64,000 nucleotides of DNA from Flavobacteriales bacterium UBA852 (GTDB lineage: Bacteria; Bacteroidota; Bacteroidia; Flavobacteriales_E; Vicingaceae): positions 1 through 64,000 of the forward strand of contig DBGO01000017.1 in the NCBI GenBank assembly GCA_002295925.1, given 5' to 3'. This document shows, in pieces, positions 7,630-15,240 of this stretch. Position 1 is the stretch's first letter, and every line of letters begins with the position of its first letter. The notes below the pieces were generated by a model. That model was given only the letters and a program-made list of their open reading frames with translations, did no database searches and was not told the origin of the DNA. The position numbers were made by a program, and so were the translations under genes.

Positions 7630-8823
7630 TTACCACAACAGTTTGTGCGGATAAATTGATAAATGCATCGATTTAATTTCGTTATACATGACTTTCTTCA
7701 ACTCGTCTATATTTATTTTTTTGGCGGCAGAAATAAATACGGTTGGCTGACCGCTTTTAGCCATCCATGTTTTTTTCATTTCGTCCAATGTAGGCATATG
7801 ATGCTCCAAGTCGGTAGGGTCGAGTTGATTGATTTTTTCTTGGTAAGCATCTATTTTATTAAAAACTAAGATGGTTGGTTTATCCAAAGCATTTAAGTCT
7901 TTTAATGTTTCGTTAACCGTTGCCATATGGTCTTCGAATTGCGGATGCGAAACATCTACCACGTGCACCAATACATCGGCTTCGCGCACCTCGTCGAGTG
8001 TAGATTTAAATGATTCTATCAAATGATGAGGCAATTTACGGATAAAACCTACCGTATCGGACAATAAAAAAGGTAAGTTATCGATTACCACTTTGCGAAC
8101 GGTTGTATCCAGCGTGGCAAAAAGTTTGTTTTCGGCAAACACTTCCGATTTACTCAATATATTCATCAAGGTAGATTTTCCCACATTGGTATATCCTACC
8201 AATGCAACACGCACCAATTGACCACGATTTTTGCGTTGCGTGGCTTTTTGCTTGTCTATTTTTTTTAGTTTTTCTTTCAGCAAAGCAATTTTATCCAAAA
8301 TAATACGCCGGTCGGTTTCTATTTGTGTTTCTCCCGGACCACGCATTCCTATCCCTCCTTTTTGCCGTTCAAGATGTGTCCACATACGTGTAAGTCGAGG
8401 CAATAAATATTGATATTGTGCCAACTCTACTTGGGTACGCGCGTGTGCTGTGCGGGCTCGTTTGGCGAATATATCCAAAATAAGATTACTTCTGTCTAAT
8501 ACTTTGGTTTCGAATATTTTTTCGAGATTGCGCAGTTGCGAAGGCGACAATTCATCATCAAAAATGACCATATCCACATCATTTTCTTTGACAAATTGCT
8601 TCATTTCTTCAATTTTTCCTCTTCCTAAAAATGTACTCGGATTGGGGTGTGGCAATTTTTGCCAAAATCTTTTCAGCGTTATTGCTCCGGCAGTTTGTGC
8701 CAAAAACTCCAATTCGTCAAGATATTCGGTAAGTTGATCTTCGGTTTGATGTTGAGTAATTATTCCTGCCAAAATGCAGGTTTCTTGTTTTTGTTCGGAT
8801 GTGAATTGAAATTTTTCTTTCAT
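7630..8823 (-). CDS. hflX: GTPase HflX
   Basis: A ribosome-associated GTPase that splits stalled or stress-damaged 70S ribosomes. The N-terminal HflX domain is at 1-150. The family signature KGGIGMRGPGETQIETDRR (about 155-173) precedes a coiled linker. The G domain has P-loop GYTNVGKST at 210-218, DTVGF as G3 and NKID as G4. Length 397 residues, normal for the family. A small membrane protein gene follows upstream at 15 bases on the same strand. Confidence 0.95.
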   Translation of the reverse strand: MKEKFQFTSEQKQETCILAGIITQHQTEDQLTEYLDELEFLAQTAGAITLKRFWQKLPHPNPSTFLGRGKIEEMKQFVKENDVDMVIFDDELSPSQLRNLEKIFETKVLDRSNLILDIFAKRARTAHARTQVELAQYQYLLPRLTRMWTHLERQKGGIGMRGPGETQIETDRRIILDKIALLKEKLKKIDKQKATQRKNRGQLVRVALVGYTNVGKSTLMNILSKSEVFAENKLFATLDTTVRKVVIDNLPFLLSDTVGFIRKLPHHLIESFKSTLDEVREADVLVHVVDVSHPQFEDHMATVNETLKDLNALDKPTILVFNKIDAYQEKINQLDPTDLEHHMPTLDEMKKTWMAKSGQPTVFISAAKKINIDELKKVMYNEIKSMHLSIYPHKLLW

Positions 8824-8837
8824 CTGTTAAACTACTG

Positions 8838-9290
8838 TTAAAACAAACCTCTGCTCCAAGGAATCATCCATAAAATAATCAATAATGCCAATGTGTTGTA
8901 AACTGCCAATCGAGCGAATTTTGCTTTGTCGGATGGTGCTTTTTTCATTACAATTCTGCCAATGGTAATTAAAGCAATGGCTATAACCATTGCCAATCCG
9001 TGCTCAACAACATAAAACCTCTGCTCGGGGTTTTTCATTACTTTCGATATAGACATTAACCATAATTTTACACTGGGACTGATAAAATACAGTATTAAAC
9101 CGACTAAAAATTGTAAGTGAGCGGCAATAAATACCACAAGGTTGAGCTTATCATTTTTATTTTCAAATGTTTTATTGGTAAAATAGCCCTTTAAAGCATC
9201 TATTATCAACCAAATTAACGTAATTAGCAATATCCATCGTAAATATGAATGTACCTGTAATATATTCTTATAAAATTCTTCGCTTTTCAT
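8838..9290 (-). CDS. four-helix membrane protein with conserved His
   Basis: A 150-residue integral membrane protein with four hydrophobic helices (about 14-34, 50-68, 92-112, 125-145). His residues lie in or near helices one to three (VHSYLRW, AAHLQF, VEHGLAM), a pattern that could bind heme. Related Bacteroidota proteins are sometimes labelled cytochrome b-like (family knowledge, not shown here). It lies between ychF and hflX on the same strand, with 15- and 19-base gaps, likely one operon. Confidence 0.65.
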   Translation of the reverse strand: MKSEEFYKNILQVHSYLRWILLITLIWLIIDALKGYFTNKTFENKNDKLNLVVFIAAHLQFLVGLILYFISPSVKLWLMSISKVMKNPEQRFYVVEHGLAMVIAIALITIGRIVMKKAPSDKAKFARLAVYNTLALLIILWMIPWSRGLF

Positions 9291-9309
9291 AATCTATTTT
9301 TTTGTGAAG

Positions 9310-10407
9310 TTAAACATTAAATCGGAAATGCATAATATCGCCATCTTGCACAACATATTCTTTTCCTTCTATATGTAATTTTCCGGCTTCTTTGGCAGCA
9401 GCTTCCGAGCCATATTCGACAAAATCATCGTAGTGAATTACTTCGGCACGGATAAATCCTTTTTCGAAATCGGTATGGATAACACCGGCGGCTTGCGGGG
9501 CTTTGGTGCCTTTCTCAATTGTCCAGGCGCGTACTTCTTTTTCTCCGGCAGTAAAATAGGTTATTAGGTTTAACAATTCATACGCTTTTCGGATAAGCTT
9601 ACTTACGCCGGGCTCATCCAAACCTAAATCTTCCAAAAACATTTGGCGTTCTTCGTAAGTTTCCAGTTCGGCAATATCCGACTCTATTTTTGCACCCAAT
9701 ACCAATATCTCGGCATTTTCGTCTTTTACGGCTTCGCGCACTTGTTCAACGTATTTATTTCCGGTTTTAACCGAATTTTCATCAACATTACATAAATATA
9801 AAACCGGTTTATTGGTAATAAGTTGCAATTCTTTTAAAAATTTTTGTTCGTCATCATCAACAGCAACTGTTCTTGCCGATTTTCCTTGCTCCAAAGCTTC
9901 TTTGTATTTTTCCAACAAAGCCAATTCTTTTTGTGCGTCTTTGTCGCCCGATTTTGCTTTACGCAATACACCTTGAATCTTTTTTTCGACAGTTTCCAAG
10001 TCTTTTAACTGTAATTCGGTGTCAATAATTTCTTTATCTCTTACCGGGTCAACACTTCCGTCAACATGCACGATATTATCATCATCAAAACAACGCAATA
10101 CATGTATAATCGCATCGGTTTCGCGAATGTTTGCCAAAAATTGATTACCTAAACCCTCGCCTTTGCTGGCACCTTTTACCAAACCTGCTATATCAACTAT
10201 TTCTATGGTTGTGGGCAATACACGTTGTGGTTTTACCAATTCTTCCAACTTATTCAATCTTGGGTCGGGAACGGTTATGGTTCCAACATTGGGTTCTATT
10301 GTACAAAAAGGAAAATTTGCCGATTGCGCTTTTGCATTTGATAAACAATTAAATAAAGTGGATTTACCTACATTTGGCAACCCTACAATACCACATTTTA
10401 AAGCCAT
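9310..10407 (-). CDS. ychF: ribosome-binding ATPase YchF (OLA1 family)
   Basis: An Obg-family P-loop NTPase that prefers ATP and associates with the ribosome. The G1 motif GLPNVGKST is at about 9-17, DIAGLVKGAS is G3, and the G4-like NVDE replaces NKxD, as expected for an ATP-preferring YchF. A coiled-coil insertion is present around 130-190 and the C-terminal TGS domain occupies about 280-365. Length 365, as in orthologues. A TATTTTTG promoter element lies just upstream on the minus strand. Confidence 0.96.
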   Translation of the reverse strand: MALKCGIVGLPNVGKSTLFNCLSNAKAQSANFPFCTIEPNVGTITVPDPRLNKLEELVKPQRVLPTTIEIVDIAGLVKGASKGEGLGNQFLANIRETDAIIHVLRCFDDDNIVHVDGSVDPVRDKEIIDTELQLKDLETVEKKIQGVLRKAKSGDKDAQKELALLEKYKEALEQGKSARTVAVDDDEQKFLKELQLITNKPVLYLCNVDENSVKTGNKYVEQVREAVKDENAEILVLGAKIESDIAELETYEERQMFLEDLGLDEPGVSKLIRKAYELLNLITYFTAGEKEVRAWTIEKGTKAPQAAGVIHTDFEKGFIRAEVIHYDDFVEYGSEAAAKEAGKLHIEGKEYVVQDGDIMHFRFNV

Positions 10408-10432
10408 AATTGATTTTTTGAATTTATTCGGG

Positions 10433-10440
10433 CAAAAATA
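10433..10440 (-). promoter_or_regulatory. Bacteroidota -7 promoter element for ychF
   Basis: On the minus strand this reads TATTTTTG, matching TAnnTTTG. It ends 26 bases before the ychF ATG. No clear -33 TTG is seen at the usual distance. Confidence 0.4.
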
Positions 10441-10530
10441 CGTGAAAGTTTTTGCTATTTATTATTTAGAATGATTTTTATTCCAAGTGTATTTTCATTG
10501 AATATTTTTCTGTACTTCTATAAAATAGAT

Positions 10531-12270
10531 TTAGCTGAACTTTAAAGAAAAAAAGCTGATATCATCTACTTGTTCGTGTTCACCTTGCCATTGATTTAAA
10601 TAGAATACCAGTTTATCTTTTTGTTCATTAAGTGTGAGATGAGCATTTTGCAAAAGATATTTTTTTAATCGGGAAACCATTAATTTTTTTCCTTTTTCAC
10701 CGCCAAATTGGTCGGCATAACCATCGGTAAAGAAATACAATGAAGCATCATTATCTAACGAAAGTTCATAATTATTAAACGGTGTAAAATATTCGTAAAA
10801 TCCAATGGGTTGTTTATCGCCACGTACTTCGTACAAATAGTAATCATTTTCGTGCATTACTTTCTTGTATTGGTTTTCTTGCAAAAATTCGTTTTTTGAA
10901 ATAATAAACATTGCATTATTGGCGCCGGCATACTCTATTTTCTTTGATTGATTATTGTATTTTATCAAGAAAAGGTCCATCCCATCTCTTCTATTTGAGG
11001 ATTTGGATAAATATTGCAAAATTTTATGTTGTAATTTATTGAGTATTTCGGCTGGAGAAGCCATATTATTTTCCGACATTATTTCATTAAGAGAGGAGAT
11101 TCCCAACACACTCATAAATGCGCCGGGAACACCGTGCCCTGTGCAATCGGCAAGTGCAAAGTAAATATCTTTACCATTAAAGAAAGTCCAATAAAAATCG
11201 CCAGAAACAATATCTTTGGGTTTGTAAAAATAAGCATGCTCTTTTACGTAATTAAAAATTTGTTCATTGGGTTGTACCAATACTTCTTGAATGCGTTTGG
11301 CATAATGAATAGAATCTTTTATCTCCTTGTTGAATAATTCTATTTGCTTGCTTTGTTGTTCTATTTGATAAAATGCTTTTTTGAGTTTTTTGTTTATTTC
11401 TTTTTGTTTTAAGGCTTCGTTTTTAAGACTGTCTATTTCAAACCCTAATTGCAAACGTTGAATCCGTTTGATATTGTTTTCTTTTAGAATTTTTTCTTTT
11501 AAGTTTAAGTGATTTTTTAAATATTTATAGGCATTCTGCGCATCGTTAATTTTTTCATAATATTCAGCAAAAATTTCATATACATCTGTCAGTAATTCTT
11601 TATTATTTGTTTTTAAACATTCGTTTTCTGCAATATTTAAATGACTTTTCGCTTGATTAAACTCACTTTTTGATATATAAATTCTTGCCAAAAGATTATT
11701 CCCGACAATTTTTATTGAACTGTAATTAATTTCACCGGCTTGTTTTACACCTTCTGTTAAATAAGGAATAGCTTTATCGTACTCATTTGCTGCAAAATAG
11801 GTTTCACCTATATTCATAACAGCTATTGCCTTTGTTGCCGGACTAACATTAGGTAACTGCAAACATAATTCAAAATAATACAATGCTTTTTCGTAATCAC
11901 TCATTTGAAGATATGTATCTCCAATATTATTAATAGCACTGGCTTCACCATCTTCATCGCCAGCTTTTCGTTTATATTTTAAACTTTTCAGGTTGCTTTC
12001 TAATCGTTTTTCATTATCTTCCAGAAAATAATAAACCCAACCAAAATAATGGTAACATTCGGCAACTTCGGCATATAAATTTTGAGCTAAAAAATACTTA
12101 ATGGCTTCCGAAATATGCTCCATTATTTTCTCATAATTATATACTTTTAAATATAATGACGATAAGAGCAAACGGTATCGAGCTTCAGCTTCTTTATCAC
12201 TGTCATCTATAGATTTGTGCAAAGCATCCTCTACCAAAGCAAATGCTTTTTTTAAATCACTTTTTGCCAA
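10531..12270 (-). CDS. TPR-SpoIIE serine/threonine phosphatase
   Basis: A 579-residue soluble signalling protein. Residues 1-255 are tetratricopeptide repeats (e.g. AINNIGDTYLQMSDYEKALYYF). A coiled coil lies at about 255-310. The PP2C/SpoIIE phosphatase domain (330-575) keeps the metal-binding acidic motifs SGDFYW, ADCTGHGVPGAFMS and FTDGYAD. Such proteins dephosphorylate anti-sigma-antagonist-type regulators; the partner here is unknown. The start is uncertain: TTG 12270 gives this length, and the frame is open a further 14 codons, with ATT codons but no ATG. Divergent from the ECF sigma gene 121 bases away, which may link the two functionally. Confidence 0.88.
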   Translation of the reverse strand: MAKSDLKKAFALVEDALHKSIDDSDKEAEARYRLLLSSLYLKVYNYEKIMEHISEAIKYFLAQNLYAEVAECYHYFGWVYYFLEDNEKRLESNLKSLKYKRKAGDEDGEASAINNIGDTYLQMSDYEKALYYFELCLQLPNVSPATKAIAVMNIGETYFAANEYDKAIPYLTEGVKQAGEINYSSIKIVGNNLLARIYISKSEFNQAKSHLNIAENECLKTNNKELLTDVYEIFAEYYEKINDAQNAYKYLKNHLNLKEKILKENNIKRIQRLQLGFEIDSLKNEALKQKEINKKLKKAFYQIEQQSKQIELFNKEIKDSIHYAKRIQEVLVQPNEQIFNYVKEHAYFYKPKDIVSGDFYWTFFNGKDIYFALADCTGHGVPGAFMSVLGISSLNEIMSENNMASPAEILNKLQHKILQYLSKSSNRRDGMDLFLIKYNNQSKKIEYAGANNAMFIISKNEFLQENQYKKVMHENDYYLYEVRGDKQPIGFYEYFTPFNNYELSLDNDASLYFFTDGYADQFGGEKGKKLMVSRLKKYLLQNAHLTLNEQKDKLVFYLNQWQGEHEQVDDISFFSLKFS

Positions 12271-12391
12271 CGACTTTGCTTGTTCGATTATTTGATTAAC
12301 TCCGGAAATAATTGTAATTTTAAAATACTATACCAAATTAGGAAAAAAACGGACTACCTATGCAACTATTTTGCTAATCTTTACATCTATT

Positions 12392-12964
12392 ATGAGTGAA
12401 TGGAATAATATGACCGATGAACAACTGGTAAAACTTTGCTTACAAGGAAATGCCTCTGCTCAAGAGCGGTTATATAATTTATTTGCTCAAAAAATGTGGA
12501 CCGTTTGTTTACGATATATGAAAAATGAAGAAGAAGCTCAAGATGTGCTTCAAATGGGGTTTGTAAAAGTTTTTAAAAATTTACACGCCTTCAACAAAAG
12601 CGGCTCTTTAGATGGATGGGTACGAAAAATCATTGTCAATACAGCACTTGATACTATTCGTAAAAATAAAAAATTTGAAAACAATGTGCAGTGGGACCAA
12701 GTTTCGTACCAACAAGAAGATGTAAGCGGAAATGTACTGAATAAGTTGGCGGCTGAAGATTTAATGGAACTGATTAATGAATTACCGACAGGGTTTAGAA
12801 CAGTTTTCAACTTATACGCCATCGAAGGATATTCTCACAAAGAAATTGCCGAAATGTTGGGTGTGTCGGAAAGCACTTCCAAATCGCAATATTCTAGAGC
12901 AAAAGCATTGTTAAGAAAAATTATTAAAGAAAAATACGCCGATATCTATTGTCATTATGAATAA
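12392..12964 (+). CDS. ECF sigma factor (sigma-70 family)
   Basis: An extracytoplasmic-function RNA polymerase sigma factor, 190 residues from ATG 12392 (a TTG seven codons upstream is less likely). Region 2 is at about 20-85 (ARG-free ERLYNLFAQKMW, then EEEAQDVLQMGFVKVF for the promoter -10 contact and DNA melting). Region 4 is at about 125-180, with helix-turn-helix YSHKEIAEMLGVSESTSKS. It overlaps the next gene by eight bases, the usual layout for a sigma factor and its membrane-bound regulator. It probably controls the T9SS cargo genes that follow (inference). Confidence 0.93.
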   Translation: MSEWNNMTDEQLVKLCLQGNASAQERLYNLFAQKMWTVCLRYMKNEEEAQDVLQMGFVKVFKNLHAFNKSGSLDGWVRKIIVNTALDTIRKNKKFENNVQWDQVSYQQEDVSGNVLNKLAAEDLMELINELPTGFRTVFNLYAIEGYSHKEIAEMLGVSESTSKSQYSRAKALLRKIIKEKYADIYCHYE

Positions 12965-13937
12965 CAATAACAACATAGAAGAAATTTTCAGAAAAAAGCT
13001 GGAAAATTTTGAAAGTAATCCGCCGGCAAATGCCTGGACAAATATACATTCGCAAATCAACGCAAATGCAGGAGCATCAGCAAGTTCAACCGGTGTGGCA
13101 AAAGGATTATCCGCTGCCGCAAAATTATTCATTGCCGCGTCTGTAGCAACAATTACTGTTGCTTCCGGATATTTTCTTTTATCAGATGACTCTTCAAATG
13201 AAATAACAAAAACTCAACCTGTAATTTCCGAAACGCAAATTGACAACACACCTCAACCTGAAGAAAAACCCATCATTACTGAAGAAATCAATTCGCCTAA
13301 AACAGCAATTGACAAATCGGAAAATAAAGAAGAAGCTTCACCTACAGAATTTTCTACCGAAACCGGAATTATAGAAAAAACTTCAACAAATGTAAATGCT
13401 TCGGAAATTATTTCGGAAGAAAAACAGATGAACGAATTAGAGACTCAAACCCAAGAAAATCAAAATTCTTCGGAAAACAATCAATCAAGCCAACCGGAAA
13501 AAATTATTGCTCAAACAGAAGAAAAAGAATCTGAAATTGAAAAAACAGCTTTAACCGAACAAAATGAAAATCCGGAAACAGCTTTGAATAACTCAGAAGA
13601 TTCCTTAATTCGCACCACAAGACAACCGGAAATAAGTAAAGAATCGGTTGAAAAAGAATTAATCATTTCTCCAATTCCAAATGTAATTACGCCAAACCAC
13701 GACGGTGTAAACGACATTATAAAAATTAATGTAGAAAACTACCTTGAGTTTAAAGCGCAAGTGTTCGATTTATCCGGAAATTTAATATTCGAATGGGACA
13801 CGCCTACTGGCTTTTGGGACGGTAACGATGTATACGGAAATGCCGTACCTAAAGGGAATTATGCAATCGTTGTAACAGTAAAAGATTTAAGCAATAAGTT
13901 AAAAACTCAAAAATCTATAATAACTTTATATAAATAA
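12957..13937 (+). CDS. putative anti-sigma protein with type B T9SS sorting domain
   Basis: A 326-residue bitopic protein. Residues 1-40 carry the motif FRKKLENFESNPPANAWTNI, found in Bacteroidota proteins encoded directly after ECF sigma factors and presumed to bind sigma. One membrane helix lies at about 53-75, with no cleavable signal peptide. Residues 80-235 are a Glu/Ser/Thr/Asn-rich disordered periplasmic stalk. Residues 240-326 form a gliding-motility-associated C-terminal domain (PNVITPNHDGVNDI, FWDGNDVYGNAVPKGNY). A sorting domain on a membrane-anchored regulator is odd: it cannot simply be secreted, so it may sense T9SS status. It overlaps the sigma gene by eight bases. Confidence 0.8.
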   Translation: MNNNNNIEEIFRKKLENFESNPPANAWTNIHSQINANAGASASSTGVAKGLSAAAKLFIAASVATITVASGYFLLSDDSSNEITKTQPVISETQIDNTPQPEEKPIITEEINSPKTAIDKSENKEEASPTEFSTETGIIEKTSTNVNASEIISEEKQMNELETQTQENQNSSENNQSSQPEKIIAQTEEKESEIEKTALTEQNENPETALNNSEDSLIRTTRQPEISKESVEKELIISPIPNVITPNHDGVNDIIKINVENYLEFKAQVFDLSGNLIFEWDTPTGFWDGNDVYGNAVPKGNYAIVVTVKDLSNKLKTQKSIITLYK

Positions 13938-13951
13938 TTTTTATTATTTTA

Positions 13952-13982
13952 TTGACTTTTCATTGTTTATGTTGCATATTTG
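13952..13982 (+). promoter_or_regulatory. candidate promoter for the secreted-protein operon
   Basis: TTG at 13952-13954 and CATATTTG at 13975-13982, separated by 20 bases. This resembles the Bacteroidota TTTG-(19-21)-TAnnTTTG promoter with one mismatch in the -7 element. The ATG of the first secreted protein is 24 bases downstream. Confidence 0.4.
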
Positions 13983-14005
13983 CATCAATTTAAAATCCAT
14001 AAACA

Positions 14006-15226
14006 ATGAAAAAAATAACATTAATTGCTTTTTGCATTTCCACTTATCTAATCTCATTTTCCCAAAACGTTGGTATAAATAATGCTAACCTCACGCCCGA
14101 CCCTTCGGCGGGTTTAGATGTAAATTATACCGATAAAGGTGTACTTATTCCTCGAGTAGCACTAACAGGTACCAATGATGTTACAACCGTTCCCGGCGCA
14201 GCAACTTCTTTATTGGTGTACAATACGGCAACCGTAAATGATGTAACACCCGGCTACTATTATTGGGACGGCTCACAATGGTTACGACTTTTAAATACCG
14301 GTAACGCAGGAGGTATGGAGTGGCTGCTTACAGGAAATGCGGGCACCACTGCAGGAACAAATTTCTTAGGAACTACCGATGCGCAAGATTTAGTTTTTAA
14401 AACCAACAACACGGAATACGTAAGAATTTTATCAACCGGTGAAGTAGGTATAAACACTAATACTCCTGTTTTATCATTACAAGTAAACGCCACTGATGCT
14501 TTTGGAATGCCGTCAGGAACTACTGCTCAGCAACCTGCTACTCCTCCCACAGGAGCCACACGTTATAATACAACTGCCGGAATGATGGAAGTATATACGG
14601 GGACATGTTGGATGTATGTAAATACTCCTCCTATCGGCTCTACTTACATACAGTGGGCTGGAGCAGCTGATCCCAACACCTTATATCCTTGTACACAATG
14701 GGTTGCTACTGATTTGCAAAATGGAGAATTTATAAGAGCTGTTGGAGGAAATTCAAACGTTAATGCCACCGGAAGTCTTACAGGTACTGTTCAAAACGAT
14801 GCTGTAGAAAATCACCAACATTCAGCTACAGCTACGGTAAATAATTCTTCAACACTTACCACATCTTCTGACGGAAGCCATAGCCATGGAGGGCAAACGG
14901 GTAATGTTGCTTCTTACAATACTTCAATGTGGATACCTTATGACGATAACTTATCCAGCAGCACAGTTAATGAAACAAGTGCAACACCTTCAACTTGTGG
15001 ACAAAGTTGGAATGGTCAAGGTACAGTTGGAAATTTCATGGGGCAAATGAACAGTTCTTGTCTTACGCATACGCATACCATAAATGCAGATGGCACACAC
15101 AATCACACAGTTCCTGCACATAATCATACTGCAACTGTTACCGTAGGAAATATGAGCACGGGAACAGCAGATACTGAAACAAGACCGGTAAATGTTGCGG
15201 TTAAGTTTTGGAGACGAATTAATTAA
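14006..15226 (+). CDS. secreted protein with tail-collar-like C-terminus
   Basis: A 406-residue exported protein. The signal peptide is 1-19. Residues 20-137 form a head module that is 117/118 identical to the next gene's product. After a linker, the C-terminal part (about 210-406) begins GSTYIQWAGAADP and has His-rich strands (ENHQHSATAT, THTHTINADGTHNHT), ending in RPVNVAVKFWRRIN, which resembles phage tail-collar or fibre receptor-binding ends. It is probably a surface-exposed or secreted trimeric fibre-like protein (inference). No T9SS sorting domain is seen. It lies in the cargo operon upstream of the S74 protein. Confidence 0.7.
   Translation: MKKITLIAFCISTYLISFSQNVGINNANLTPDPSAGLDVNYTDKGVLIPRVALTGTNDVTTVPGAATSLLVYNTATVNDVTPGYYYWDGSQWLRLLNTGNAGGMEWLLTGNAGTTAGTNFLGTTDAQDLVFKTNNTEYVRILSTGEVGINTNTPVLSLQVNATDAFGMPSGTTAQQPATPPTGATRYNTTAGMMEVYTGTCWMYVNTPPIGSTYIQWAGAADPNTLYPCTQWVATDLQNGEFIRAVGGNSNVNATGSLTGTVQNDAVENHQHSATATVNNSSTLTTSSDGSHSHGGQTGNVASYNTSMWIPYDDNLSSSTVNETSATPSTCGQSWNGQGTVGNFMGQMNSSCLTHTHTINADGTHNHTVPAHNHTATVTVGNMSTGTADTETRPVNVAVKFWRRIN
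14063..14416 (+). repeat. head-module duplication, copy 1
   Basis: Encodes the 118-residue module from QNVGINNANL to VFKTNNTE. The second copy is at 15295-15648. The proteins differ at one residue (Ser/Thr after YYYWDG), while the DNA differs at many synonymous positions. Confidence 0.85.
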
Positions 15227-15240
15227 AAAACGATTGAATT

